Source of the DNA: Bacteroidota bacterium
GTDB taxonomy: Bacteria; Bacteroidota; Bacteroidia; Bacteroidales; VadinHA17
NCBI GenBank assembly: GCA_003245695.1
Contig: QKCK01000172.1
Location: 1-36,892, forward strand
Direction: 5' to 3'
DNA: 36,892 bases
The translations under genes and the position numbers were made by a program. This document shows positions 7,428 to 18,252 of this stretch, one piece after another (position 1 is the stretch's first letter; every line of letters begins with the position of its first letter). A model generated the notes under the pieces. It made no database searches. It was not told the DNA's origin and saw only the letters and a list, made by a program, of their open reading frames with translations.

Positions 7428-10286
7428 ATGAATATCCGGATTCTGTTTATAACATTATTGCTTCTGGCCACAGGCACTGAAGGAATCTGCCAGTTCTATT
7501 CAACAGGGCAGGACCCATCTTCATTGAAATGGAAACAGGTTGAGACAGAGAGTTTCAGGTTAATATTTCCGGAGTCATTCTCACCCCGAGCTGCAGAATA
7601 TGCACAACTTCTGGAGCAGTCACTGGCAAATGCCCGAGAATTGTATCCCGGAACCAGGGGAAGGGTACCTGTAATTATCCATAGCTACTCTATGCAATCA
7701 AACGGATATCTCTCCTGGGCTCCCGGAAGAATTGAGCTTTACCCTTTACCCGGGCAGGTAAATCAGCCTGATGATCCCTCTCAGCTTCTGATAATGCATG
7801 AGGTGACTCATTTCGCAGAGATATCATCATTAAATTATGGCTTTACCCGTATACTGAATTTCTGCCTTGGAGAACAGGCAACAGGCATTGCAGCAGCAAC
7901 ACTTCCTCTCTGGGCGCTTGAAGGGGATGCGGTCTATGCAGAGACAAGGTTCAGCAACTCTGGACGTGGACGCAGCAACGACTTCATGAGTGATGCAAAA
8001 GCAATTGCACTGAGTAGCTCAGGAAACTACAGCTACGATAAGATGCTTTTCGGATCATACCGTGACTTCACACCTGATCATTATGTATTCGGGTACCAGA
8101 TGATGAACTATCTGAGGACAAACTACCCTGAGTTCTGGAAAGAGAATGTTGATTTCTCCGGCAGAAACCTCTATGTCATTCTGCCTACCAATTATATGCT
8201 CAGAAAAAAACTGGGGATAAACAAGAATAAACTGTATAAGATGGTTTTCGATTCCCTTGCAGTGGCATGGCAATCAGAAGAGGAAAATTTCAGATTTACA
8301 GGCTATAAATCACTTAACCCCGATAAAAACGGAGATTATATCAACTATCATTCGCCTTTTATTACTGATGACGGTAAAATTATAGCACTCAAAACATCGT
8401 TTACAAAGCCACGCCATTTTGTTCTTATAGATACAACAACCCATTCGGAGAAAGATATTTTCACTCCGGGATACTTATCCAACTCTATATTTACCTATTC
8501 CCCCGGGAAAATAGTCTGGGCAGAATACCATCCCGACATAAGATGGGAAAACCTTGATTATTCAGTAATAAAAACCCTGGATATTAAAACAGGCATTTGC
8601 AGACAGCTTACACATAAAACCCGCTATTCGGCACCATCACTCTCTGCCGACGGCACTTTAATTGCTGCTGTAAATAACAATCCGGACATTACTACAAACC
8701 TGGTGATTATAAACGCTGAAGATGGATCGGTCGTTGATGAATCAACACCCCCTGGCGGCATTTATCTTCAAAGGCCGTCATGGTCAGTTGATAATAGCTT
8801 TATCACAGCTGTTTCACTCTCTTCCCAGGGCGAGGGCCTGATTAAGTATTCGCTGGCAGATAAAAAATGGAATTACATTCTGGCCCCCTCACACATTGAT
8901 ATCACAAGTGCTGAACCTGCAGAAAATGGAGTATACATTCTCTGTCAGGATTCAATCTCCAATAACATATATTTTTCAGACAATTCCGGGTGTATTAAAC
9001 AGGTTTCACATTCAAGATTCGGTATTTCATCATTCAGCCATAGAAACAATAAACTCTGTATCTCTGATAATACAGTATCGGGTTACAATATAGCTTCAAT
9101 CGATGAGGTATCTTCAGAGGATTTGCAGAATGCGACTCCTTCTTATCTCACAACTTCATGCCAGCCGGATACTGTAGTTGATTACAGCACCGGAATAACT
9201 GAGTACGAGATCAAACCTTATACACCGGCTTTTCACCTTTTCAGATTTCACAGCTGGGCTCCATTTTACTATAACCCATCTGATCTGCAGACAAATCCTG
9301 AAGAAATTGGACTTGGCTTTACACTTCTATCGCAGAATGACTTAAGCACTCTTATATCAACTATTGGTTATGAGTTTAAGGAGAATCTTCACACCCTTCA
9401 TTCAACAATAAAATGGCAGGGATGGTACCCGACTATTGAGGCTGATGTCAGTACTGCACGAAACAACTTCTTTAGTTATCCTGCAGATGAATCATATTTT
9501 TCAAGTGATATTGAGCATTATACAACTTTGAATCTAAATATTTATCTCCCTCTTTATTTTTCTTATAGTCGTTTCTATCAATATATTATGCCCGCCATAT
9601 ATATTTCTTATATAAATGAATGTTATTATGATTATGGTTCTAAAGTAAAAGAAGAGATAACTTTACTAAAACCCCGTATATATTTCTCCAACATTCATCG
9701 TACTGCAGTCACGGACATTTATCCACGCTGGGGGCAGATTATTGATATTCAGGCTTCGTTAGCTCCATTTGACTCCGAAACTTTCCGTCCATTGAAAGGA
9801 TTCAGAAGTCAGTTTTATTTTCCATCGTTTGCCTCCGGTCATGGCATAAAAATCGGTATTGGATATGAGAGTCAGGCTCCGCTTATAAAAGGTATAATGT
9901 TTAATATCAATTCCTTTCCAAGAGGTTATGGAAGTCTTGTCTCAGCAAAAATGACAACCTTCACCTCCGATTATACCCTTCCTCTTTTCTATCCCGATTT
10001 TTCTGCCGGTTCATTCCTTTATCTCAAGCGGATACGCTGTACGGCATTCTATGACCGTAATGTAAGTAAAGGTACATACAGTATGATCACATATAAATAT
10101 AATCCGGATACTGAAATATTTTCCTCCCTGGGAGGCGAGCTGACAGCTGATTTCTTTATTCTTCGTATCCCCTATGAGATAAGTGCAGGAATAAGAACCG
10201 GGTACAAACCTGAAGAAAAGAGATATTTTGCTGAGAGTATTCTGTCAGTGAATATTTATGGTTCCGTTCTCGGAAGAAATAGATAA
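7428..10286 (+). CDS. Secreted gluzincin-like metallopeptidase with propeller and barrel-like C-terminus
   Basis: A 952-residue protein with an N-terminal signal sequence (about residues 1-22). HEVTH at 124-128 followed by Glu165 in ALEGDAVYAE fits the HExxH...E zinc site of peptidase MA-like gluzincins. Residues about 290-580 contain repeated short strands with SADGTLIAAV- and WSVDNSFI-like units, resembling TolB/WD40-type beta-propeller (PD40) repeats. The last 330 residues are rich in alternating aromatic and polar strands, like an outer-membrane barrel or surface-antigen domain, though the final residue is Arg rather than Phe. Start at 7428 (MNIRILFITLL) follows the -7 box. The 3' end overlaps the decarboxylase gene on the other strand by 42 bases. 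Substrate unknown; probably acts at the outer membrane. Confidence 0.8.
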   Translation: MNIRILFITLLLLATGTEGICQFYSTGQDPSSLKWKQVETESFRLIFPESFSPRAAEYAQLLEQSLANARELYPGTRGRVPVIIHSYSMQSNGYLSWAPGRIELYPLPGQVNQPDDPSQLLIMHEVTHFAEISSLNYGFTRILNFCLGEQATGIAAATLPLWALEGDAVYAETRFSNSGRGRSNDFMSDAKAIALSSSGNYSYDKMLFGSYRDFTPDHYVFGYQMMNYLRTNYPEFWKENVDFSGRNLYVILPTNYMLRKKLGINKNKLYKMVFDSLAVAWQSEEENFRFTGYKSLNPDKNGDYINYHSPFITDDGKIIALKTSFTKPRHFVLIDTTTHSEKDIFTPGYLSNSIFTYSPGKIVWAEYHPDIRWENLDYSVIKTLDIKTGICRQLTHKTRYSAPSLSADGTLIAAVNNNPDITTNLVIINAEDGSVVDESTPPGGIYLQRPSWSVDNSFITAVSLSSQGEGLIKYSLADKKWNYILAPSHIDITSAEPAENGVYILCQDSISNNIYFSDNSGCIKQVSHSRFGISSFSHRNNKLCISDNTVSGYNIASIDEVSSEDLQNATPSYLTTSCQPDTVVDYSTGITEYEIKPYTPAFHLFRFHSWAPFYYNPSDLQTNPEEIGLGFTLLSQNDLSTLISTIGYEFKENLHTLHSTIKWQGWYPTIEADVSTARNNFFSYPADESYFSSDIEHYTTLNLNIYLPLYFSYSRFYQYIMPAIYISYINECYYDYGSKVKEEITLLKPRIYFSNIHRTAVTDIYPRWGQIIDIQASLAPFDSETFRPLKGFRSQFYFPSFASGHGIKIGIGYESQAPLIKGIMFNINSFPRGYGSLVSAKMTTFTSDYTLPLFYPDFSAGSFLYLKRIRCTAFYDRNVSKGTYSMITYKYNPDTEIFSSLGGELTADFFILRIPYEISAGIRTGYKPEEKRYFAESILSVNIYGSVLGRNR

Positions 10287-11687
10287 GGCTGTCTCGCATA
10301 TTAATTTCCATGCGTTTTGCACGTGGTTTTCTGTAACATTTGTTTGTGCAGTAACCATTCTGAGAGCATATTTGCCTTCCACAGTCGTATGAGTCAGGTA
10401 CATTCTTCCGGTGTCATTCAATGTATGGTTAAGCTTCTCATTCAGATTATTCAAACCAGATTCAGGAAACTTTTCAGGTTTATATCTGAAGCATACTGTA
10501 TTAAGTCTGACAGGGGCCAGTATTTCAAAGTCGTCACGTTGCTCAATCCACTCCTTAAGTAGAGAAGCCAGTCTCATATGCTCTCTTATCTTTGACTGAA
10601 GCCCTTCCACTCCGAATCCTCTTATTACGGCCCATAGTTTAAGAGCCCTGAAGCGTCGTCCAAGAGGTATACCCCAATCGCGGTAGTCGTTTACAACACC
10701 ACGTGTACGTGTTTTAAGATAGTCGGGCAGAATCTCAAATGTCTTTATCAGTGAAGCGGCATCCCTCACAAAGTATACAGTACAGTCAAAGTTAGTGAAC
10801 ATCCACTTATGAGGATTAATAACCATACTGTCAACATATTCAATACCTTCTGTCATCCATCTCATCTCAGGAAGGAGCAGGGCTGTTCCGCCGAGCGCAC
10901 CATCGACATGTAACCAGATTCCCTTTTCACAGCATATTTCACCTATCTCTTTCAAGGGGTCAATTGCAGTGACTCCGGTTGTCCCGATTGTAGCGACGAC
11001 ACAACAGGGAGTGTAACCTTTCTGTATGTCAGCATCTATTGCTTCTCTCAGAGCGGCAGGGTCAAGTGAGTAGTCATCTCTAACTTTTACCTTAACAACA
11101 TTTCTTCTGCCAATGCCTGCAATACCAGCGCCCTTGTCGACCGATGAGTGTGTCTGTGAGGAGCAATATACCCGCAGTATGGGAGATGCAGACAATCCGT
11201 CGCTGTTTGATTTAAATGCTGTCACCCTCTCCCTGGCTGTGATAAGTGCTGCAAGAGTAGCCGAAGAAGCGCTGTCCTGTATTACTCCTTCAAAGTAATC
11301 AGGCAGGCCTGTCATCTCCCTGAACCATATCATCATCTGCTCTTCGAGTTCTGCAGCAGCCGGTGAAGTCTCCCACAACATACACTGTGCTCCCAGTGCA
11401 GCAGTGAGCATCTCTCCCAGTATTGACGGGAAGCTGTTATTTGCAGGAAAATAGGCAAAAAAATCAGGACTCTGCCAATGTGTTATCCCGGGGATAATCA
11501 CATTGTCAAAGTCCTTCATAAATTCTTCAAATGACTCCGCCATGTGTGGCGGATTATCAGGCAGTTGTGCTTTAATACTGCCCGGTTTTACAGGCGATTT
11601 TACAGGATACTTTTCTATTGTCTCATAGTAGCGGGCAATCCACTCCACAACCTCATGCCCATACTTCCTGAAATCGTCACTGTCCAT
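10245..11687 (-). CDS. Aromatic-L-amino-acid decarboxylase-like PLP enzyme (group II)
   Basis: A 480-residue cytosolic protein of the DDC/TDC family, at family length. The PLP lysine is in NPHKW (Lys294), with Asp262 in HVDGALGG and His180 in SSQTHSS. IPLGRRFRALKLW is the family hallmark. Tyr322 in PDYLK matches the catalytic-loop tyrosine that distinguishes decarboxylases from aldehyde synthases, which have Phe, so decarboxylation is expected. Likely products are trace amines from Trp, Tyr or Phe; substrate cannot be set from sequence. The ATG lies four bases after the atpC stop, so it is probably co-transcribed with atpDC. An amine produced by decarboxylation consumes a cytosolic proton, a possible but untested link to the ATP synthase. 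Confidence 0.88.
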   Translation of the reverse strand: MDSDDFRKYGHEVVEWIARYYETIEKYPVKSPVKPGSIKAQLPDNPPHMAESFEEFMKDFDNVIIPGITHWQSPDFFAYFPANNSFPSILGEMLTAALGAQCMLWETSPAAAELEEQMMIWFREMTGLPDYFEGVIQDSASSATLAALITARERVTAFKSNSDGLSASPILRVYCSSQTHSSVDKGAGIAGIGRRNVVKVKVRDDYSLDPAALREAIDADIQKGYTPCCVVATIGTTGVTAIDPLKEIGEICCEKGIWLHVDGALGGTALLLPEMRWMTEGIEYVDSMVINPHKWMFTNFDCTVYFVRDAASLIKTFEILPDYLKTRTRGVVNDYRDWGIPLGRRFRALKLWAVIRGFGVEGLQSKIREHMRLASLLKEWIEQRDDFEILAPVRLNTVCFRYKPEKFPESGLNNLNEKLNHTLNDTGRMYLTHTTVEGKYALRMVTAQTNVTENHVQNAWKLICETALSISSENGTINIH

Positions 11688-11691
11688 ATTA

Positions 11692-11943
11692 TCAGGCAGT
11701 TATCACAGAATCGGCTAACAGTATAACTTTATCAGCCTTTACCTCAACTACCCCACCGGAAATCTCGAACCTGAACTCAACTCCCGCCTCATCAACCACT
11801 ACCACCGGTCCGTTGTCGAGTGTGGAAATCACCGGTGCATGATCCTTCAGCACCTGGAAAGATCCCTTCTGACCGGGCACCCTGACAGAGCGAATTATTC
11901 CGGAATATATCTTTTTTTCGGGTGTTATTATCTCTAGTTTCAC
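11692..11943 (-). CDS. atpC: ATP synthase F1 subunit epsilon, short form
   Basis: An 83-residue protein covering only the N-terminal beta-sandwich of epsilon (MKLEIITPEKKIYSG, then DHAPVISTL). The C-terminal two-helix domain that inhibits hydrolysis in E. coli and Bacillus is absent. This short form is known in Bacteroidota, so it is not a truncation, but it means inhibition by epsilon must work differently. It follows atpD by 15 bases. Confidence 0.93.
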   Translation of the reverse strand: MKLEIITPEKKIYSGIIRSVRVPGQKGSFQVLKDHAPVISTLDNGPVVVVDEAGVEFRFEISGGVVEVKADKVILLADSVITA

Positions 11944-11958
11944 TTTCCTTGTACCTTG

Positions 11959-13473
<1,515 letters not shown>

Positions 13474-13505
13474 CTATGTTTTATTAAACGCTTTACTACA
13501 AACTA

Positions 13506-13513
13506 CAAATTTA
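13506..13513 (-). promoter_or_regulatory. Internal promoter -7 box for atpD (TAAATTTG on minus strand)
   Basis: The plus strand reads CAAATTTA, an exact TAnnTTTG on the minus strand, 38 bases before the atpD ATG, within the 137-base gap after the prenyl synthase. Confidence 0.55.
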
Positions 13514-13533
13514 AAAAAATATGATTTACAGCT

Positions 13534-13547
13534 GATAAGTACTTATC
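13534..13547. promoter_or_regulatory. Perfect 14-bp palindrome upstream of atpD
   Basis: GATAAGTACTTATC is its own reverse complement. It sits 20 bases upstream of the atpD -7 box, at the expected -33 position, which fits an operator or activator site. Confidence 0.45.
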
Positions 13548-13604
13548 TTTTTAACCCGCTGGGGGCTGAATAATGCTTTTCAGTTGTGATGTTCATCTCT
13601 GTTT

Positions 13605-14579
13605 CTATTTTGCTCTTCCTATGAGGCTTGTTGCCAATTGCCTCAGTTCGGTCTTACGGTCTTTTTTAACATTCACTGAATCAAGAGATTCAAAAGCCTT
13701 ATTTATATATTCATATGAGAGATTCTCAGCAAGGAGTCTCACCCCCAGTGAATCATAAATGCTTTTTACAGCTTCAATTTTTTCTTCAGCAACAATCTCC
13801 TTTTCCGAGAGAAGCCTCTTCAGTTCCTTCAGGTCCTGACCGCCGGCAAGTTCCAGTGTCTTTACAAGTAACCATGTCTTTTTGTTGGCTACAATATCAC
13901 CACCTGTTTTCTTCCCGAACCGTTTAGTCTCACCGTAGGTGTCGAGAATGTCATCCTGAATCTGGAAAGCAATTCCAAGACAACGGCCGAATTCGTAGAG
14001 TAGATTCTGGTCGCTGTCGGGGGCCTCTCCTATTATTGAGCCTATCTTGAGTGAGGTGGCTATAAGGACTGCTGTTTTCAGTTCAATCATCCTGATATAC
14101 TCCTCCTCCTGAACAATTGATTTTTTCTCAAAGTCAATATCCAGTTGCTGGCCTATACATACCTCAGTAGCAGTTTTGTTAAACAGTCTGAGAATCTTCA
14201 GGAGCTGTTTTGGTGGTGCCTGTGCAATACATTCTGAAGCAATGAAGGTCATCACATCACCTGACAGGACAGCCTGTTCCAAACCCCATTTGGCATGAAT
14301 AGTAGGAACGCCTCTTCGTATTTCAGCCTTATCTATTATGTCATCATGGACTAGGGTGAAGTTATGAAACACCTCAATACCTATTGCAGGCATTATTGCT
14401 TCATCAATCATATCAGAGAAGAGGTTACATGCCATGAGGCATAATACTGGCCGGAGCCTTTTCCCTCCCTGTGACAATATGTATTTAACAGGGTCATATA
14501 GTCTTTGTGCCTCGGCTGAGGAGCCTAGGCCCGATATGGCTCTGTCTGAAATCTCTCTCAGGTAATCGCTTGAAAACAT
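13605..14579 (-). CDS. Short-chain polyprenyl diphosphate synthase (probably geranylgeranyl type)
   Basis: A 324-residue trans-isoprenyl diphosphate synthase with GGKRLRP, first aspartate motif DDIID (Asp79-Asp83), RRG, KT near the middle and second motif QDDILD. It condenses isopentenyl diphosphate with allylic diphosphates in the cytosol. Phe74, five residues before the first aspartate motif (HNFTLVHDD), is the bulky floor residue that limits products to about C20 in archaeal GGPP synthases; the long-chain IspB has Ala there. So a short product (C15-C20) is more likely than a quinone side chain (inference from the known rule). It sits inside the atp locus, 48 bases after atpG, separated by a hairpin. 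Confidence 0.88.
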   Translation of the reverse strand: MFSSDYLREISDRAISGLGSSAEAQRLYDPVKYILSQGGKRLRPVLCLMACNLFSDMIDEAIMPAIGIEVFHNFTLVHDDIIDKAEIRRGVPTIHAKWGLEQAVLSGDVMTFIASECIAQAPPKQLLKILRLFNKTATEVCIGQQLDIDFEKKSIVQEEEYIRMIELKTAVLIATSLKIGSIIGEAPDSDQNLLYEFGRCLGIAFQIQDDILDTYGETKRFGKKTGGDIVANKKTWLLVKTLELAGGQDLKELKRLLSEKEIVAEEKIEAVKSIYDSLGVRLLAENLSYEYINKAFESLDSVNVKKDRKTELRQLATSLIGRAK

Positions 14580-14612
14580 TCTGTCCGTTTATATTTCAGG
14601 TTGTTTAAGTGT

Positions 14613-14649
14613 GGCAGAAGGGTATGGCTATCCCTTAAGTGCTTCTGCC
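14613..14649 (-). terminator. Hairpin across the atpG stop codon
   Basis: GGCAGAAG at 14613 pairs perfectly with CTTCTGCC at 14642, with an inner GGGTAT/ATCCC helix. It overlaps the atpG stop on the minus strand and has no T-tract, so it more likely attenuates or protects the mRNA than ends it completely. Confidence 0.4.
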
Positions 14650-15515
14650 CCGCTGACAACCTCTAGCAACTGGTTAGTGATAGAAGCCTGACGGGCTTTA
14701 TTATACTGAAGGGTTAAGTCTCTTATAAGATCTGATGCATTGTCTGTTGCCTGATGCATTGCTGTCATTCTGGCACCATGTTCAGCAACAAATGAGTCGA
14801 GAATAGCCTTATAAAACTGTGTCTTTAACGACTTTGGTATAATCTCCTGGATAATTGTCTCAACACCGGGTTCATATATAAAGTCTGTTGCAATACCCTT
14901 GCCTACGCTCTCTTCTATCTCCTGGACAGGGAGAAAAACCTCAGTGGTAAGACGCTGCATTGCAGCGTTCTTAAACTGATTGTATAGTATCTCTATCCTG
15001 TCATACTCCCCTGAAACATATTTTTTTATAAGCTCTGAAGCAATTAACGAGGTGTTTTCAAAAGAAAGGTTGTTGAAAATGTCATTATGCTCCTCAACAA
15101 TATTGCACCTCATTCTTTTAAGGGCATCATGTCCCTTCTTCCCGATACTCATAAAGACAAGCTTACCCTTATTATGTTTGTCCGGATACCTCTCAGTCAT
15201 GATGCGTTTTGCCTCCCGTGCAACATTTGCATTAAAAGCACCGCAAAGACCTCTGTTTGATGTGACAACCACAACAAGAATCTTCCCGTCACCTGATTTC
15301 CTTTTGCAGAAAATATTCTCAACGTCACACCCCTGTAAGCTTTTGTTTACCTCAACCAGTACTCCATGCAGTTTATCAGCATATGGCCGTAACTGTACAA
15401 TTTTATCCTGTGCCTTTCTGAGTTTGGCTGCAGAAACCATCTTCATGGCAGAGGTAATCTGCCTGGTTGACTTTACTGAGCTTATTCTGTTTCTTATCTC
15501 CTTGAGATTTGCCAT
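14628..15515 (-). CDS. atpG: ATP synthase F1 subunit gamma
   Basis: A 295-residue rotor subunit. The N-terminal helix (MANLKEIRNRISSVKSTRQITSAMKMVSAAKLRK) and the C-terminal helix (ARMTAMHQATDNASDLI...YNKARQASITNQLLEVVSGAEAL) are classical gamma signatures; VTSNRGLCGAFN is also present. It transmits rotation from the c-ring to the alpha/beta hexamer. It follows atpA by 20 bases. Confidence 0.96.
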   Translation of the reverse strand: MANLKEIRNRISSVKSTRQITSAMKMVSAAKLRKAQDKIVQLRPYADKLHGVLVEVNKSLQGCDVENIFCKRKSGDGKILVVVVTSNRGLCGAFNANVAREAKRIMTERYPDKHNKGKLVFMSIGKKGHDALKRMRCNIVEEHNDIFNNLSFENTSLIASELIKKYVSGEYDRIEILYNQFKNAAMQRLTTEVFLPVQEIEESVGKGIATDFIYEPGVETIIQEIIPKSLKTQFYKAILDSFVAEHGARMTAMHQATDNASDLIRDLTLQYNKARQASITNQLLEVVSGAEALKG

Positions 15516-15535
15516 CAGATATTCCTCTTTTATCC

Positions 15536-17122
15536 CTACCTGTTACTGTAACGGCTGCCTATCTCATCGGCAGCTTTTTCCAGAACAGCAGTTACATCAT
15601 CATTTATCACTCCTGATTTGATCGTATTCAGAACATCGCTGTGTTGTGCCTTCAGGAATTCTATATAGTCCTTTTCAAAGAATCTCACCTTGTTTACAGG
15701 GATATCCTTCAATAATCCTTTTGTACCACAATAGATAACAGCTACCTGTTCTTCTACTGCCATCGGTGAGAACTGACCCTGTTTCAGGATCTCAACATTC
15801 TTTGCCCCCTTGTCAATAATTGAAAGAGTTGCGGCATCAAGATCTGACCCGAATTTTGAGAATGCTTCAAGCTCTCTGTACTGAGCCTGGTCAACCTTCA
15901 ATGTACCGGCTACCTTCTTCATAGCCTTTATCTGGGCATTACCACCAACCCTCGACACTGATATACCTACGTTTATTGCCGGTCTGATACCTGCATTAAA
16001 GAGGTTTGATTCAAGGAATATCTGACCGTCGGTGATGGAGATAACATTTGTAGGAATGTATGCCGAGACGTCACCTGCCTGAGTCTCAATAATAGGAAGA
16101 GCGGTAAGGGAACCGCCACCTTTTACAAGATGTCTGATAGACTCAGGTAGGTCATTCATCTGTTTTGCCACCTCATCTGATTCAATAACTTTTGCAGCTC
16201 TCTCCAGCAGGCGTGAATGCAGGTAGAAAACATCACCGGGATATGCTTCACGTCCGGGAGGACGGCGCAGCAACAGCGACACTTCTCTGTATGAAACAGC
16301 CTGTTTTGAAAGGTCATCATAGATTATGAGAGCATCACGTCCGGTATCGCGGAAGAATTCACCGATAGCTGCACCTGCAAAAGGTGCATAGAACTGTGCT
16401 GCTGCAGAATCAGAAGCTGTTGCACTGACAATAACAGTGTATTTCATTGCATCATTTGCCTCAAGCGTTGAAGCAATATTGGCAACTGTTGAACCTTTCT
16501 GTCCTATAGCGACATAGATACAGTATACCGGTTTCCCTTTATCCCATTCACCCTTCTGGTTTATTATTGTATCAAGGGCTATGGCTGTTTTGCCTGTCTG
16601 CCTGTCGCCGATAATAAGCTCTCTCTGTCCGCGTCCTATTGGAATCATAGCGTCAATAGCCTTTATCCCTGTCTGCAGAGGCTGTTTTACGGGATGACGG
16701 AAGATAACGCCGGGAGCTTTTCTCTCAAAAGGCATCTCATAGAGTTCTCCCGCAACATTTCCTTTCCCGTCAATAGGTTGGCCGGTTGTGTTTATAACCC
16801 TGCCCAGCAGACCCTCACCAACCATAATTGATGATATACGGCCTGTACGCTTTGCAATGTCACCCTCTTTTATCTTTTCAGAAGGGCCAAGAATAACGGC
16901 ACCAACATTATCTTCCTCAAGGTTAAGTACGATACCCTGGATTCCTGTTTCAACAAATTCAATAAGTTCGTTTGATCTGACGTTGGAAAGCCCGTATATA
17001 TGGGCAATACCATCGCCATCCTGCAGTACGGTGCCTACTTCTTCCACCTCTACGGCGGCTTTAACTCCTTCTAACTGCTGCTTTAAGATCTTCGATACTT
17101 CAGATGGTTTAATGCTCTCCAT
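15536..17122 (-). CDS. atpA: ATP synthase F1 subunit alpha
   Basis: A 528-residue non-catalytic nucleotide-binding subunit. P-loop [17 protein letters not shown], and the conserved arginine-finger region near [10 protein letters not shown] are present; length is normal for the phylum. Part of the atpBEFHAG run, 42 bases downstream of atpH. A downstream ATG within the N-terminus is possible, but [13 protein letters not shown] is a typical beginning. Confidence 0.97.
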   Translation of the reverse strand: MESIKPSEVSKILKQQLEGVKAAVEVEEVGTVLQDGDGIAHIYGLSNVRSNELIEFVETGIQGIVLNLEEDNVGAVILGPSEKIKEGDIAKRTGRISSIMVGEGLLGRVINTTGQPIDGKGNVAGELYEMPFERKAPGVIFRHPVKQPLQTGIKAIDAMIPIGRGQRELIIGDRQTGKTAIALDTIINQKGEWDKGKPVYCIYVAIGQKGSTVANIASTLEANDAMKYTVIVSATASDSAAAQFYAPFAGAAIGEFFRDTGRDALIIYDDLSKQAVSYREVSLLLRRPPGREAYPGDVFYLHSRLLERAAKVIESDEVAKQMNDLPESIRHLVKGGGSLTALPIIETQAGDVSAYIPTNVISITDGQIFLESNLFNAGIRPAINVGISVSRVGGNAQIKAMKKVAGTLKVDQAQYRELEAFSKFGSDLDAATLSIIDKGAKNVEILKQGQFSPMAVEEQVAVIYCGTKGLLKDIPVNKVRFFEKDYIEFLKAQHSDVLNTIKSGVINDDVTAVLEKAADEIGSRYSNR

Positions 17123-17164
17123 TTCTGTTATCTTATAATTGCTGTGTTGTAAAAATTATTCTGA

Positions 17165-17698
17165 TTATGATGCAAACTCTTTTTTGAAGCGGTTAAGCCT
17201 GTTTTTTACGCTTGCATCGACATATGTATCATCAACCTGGAGAATGAATCCTCCGATAATATCGGGATCATTCTTTTCAATAAGTTCAACCTTTGAATTC
17301 ATGGTCTTTCCGATCATATCTTCAATTTTCCGGCGGATATCATCATTCACAGGCACAGTGGTAGTAATTGTAACCTCTCTGATACCTCTGTGTTTTCGCG
17401 TTGCCTGAATGAAGTCCATAGCCATGGCGCGCAGGTATTTTTCACGTCCCTCGGCAAAAACCAGGTCAAGGAATTTACCGGTAACAGGGTCAATAGTGTT
17501 ACCCAGCACTGCTCCCAGTACCTCTCTTCGTTTTGAACCCGATATAACAGGATTATCCATTACCTCCCTTACTTCTTTCAATGAGAAAAGATGTTTGATG
17601 GATATCATATCATCATAAATCCTGTCGAGTTTTCCTTTCTCAAGTGAAAACTCAAAAAGAGCCTTTGAGTACCTGACAGGTATTTTACTATCGTTCAT
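17165..17698 (-). CDS. atpH: ATP synthase F1 subunit delta
   Basis: A 177-residue OSCP/delta subunit joining the b stalk to the top of F1. The N-terminal six-helix part begins with IPVRYSKALFEFSLEKGKLD, and the C-terminal conserved segment PDIIGGFILQVDDTYVDASVKNRL is the family hallmark. It starts 14 bases after atpF. Confidence 0.94.
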   Translation of the reverse strand: MNDSKIPVRYSKALFEFSLEKGKLDRIYDDMISIKHLFSLKEVREVMDNPVISGSKRREVLGAVLGNTIDPVTGKFLDLVFAEGREKYLRAMAMDFIQATRKHRGIREVTITTTVPVNDDIRRKIEDMIGKTMNSKVELIEKNDPDIIGGFILQVDDTYVDASVKNRLNRFKKEFAS

Positions 17699-17712
17699 CT
17701 GGTATGTTGTTC

Positions 17713-18225
17713 CTAGTTCCTGTTCGACTCAATTTCCTTAAGATATCTCTCCATGAGTTTCTGTTGCTCATCGTCACTCTTAAGCTTTTCATTCAGCACT
17801 TTGGAGGCAACCTCAATGGCAAGCATTGCCACCTCATTCTTCACCTCTGCCAGTGCGGCATTCTTCTCTCTCTCAATCAGATCCCTGGCTCTGGCAACAA
17901 GAGCTTCAGACTCCTGAGAACCCTTTTCACGTGCTTCAGCGAGCATCTTATCATAGGCAACCCGTGCATCACGCAGTATCTTGTCCCTCTCTTCCCGGGC
18001 CTTCCTGAGAATAGCTTCATTGTCAGCCTGAAGGACCATCATCTCCTCACGGGCTTTCTCAGCCGCATCAAGTGATCCTTTTATCATCTCCTCGCGGGCC
18101 TTGATGGCTGACATCACCGGCCCCCACGCAAACTTACGGAGCAGAAAGACGAACAACAAAAAGATAAATGTTGTCCATATCAATGTTCCGATAGCCGGTG
18201 TCGCAAGACTGTTTGCAAGTAACAT
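17713..18225 (-). CDS. atpF: ATP synthase Fo subunit b
   Basis: A 170-residue peripheral stalk subunit: one N-terminal membrane helix (about residues 11-28) followed by a long charged coiled coil (AREEMIKGSLDAAEKAREEM...). One b gene only; no b' copy is visible, so a homodimer is expected. Separated from atpE by 66 bases holding a strong hairpin. Confidence 0.95.
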   Translation of the reverse strand: MLLANSLATPAIGTLIWTTFIFLLFVFLLRKFAWGPVMSAIKAREEMIKGSLDAAEKAREEMMVLQADNEAILRKAREERDKILRDARVAYDKMLAEAREKGSQESEALVARARDLIEREKNAALAEVKNEVAMLAIEVASKVLNEKLKSDDEQQKLMERYLKEIESNRN

Positions 18226-18252
18226 ATCTTAATTCTTTAAATGTTTACAAAA

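Noticed and set aside
14980-15621. 213-residue plus-strand ORF
   Set aside because: Lies antisense to atpG and the atpA end; composition is that of a shadow frame with no recognisable domain.
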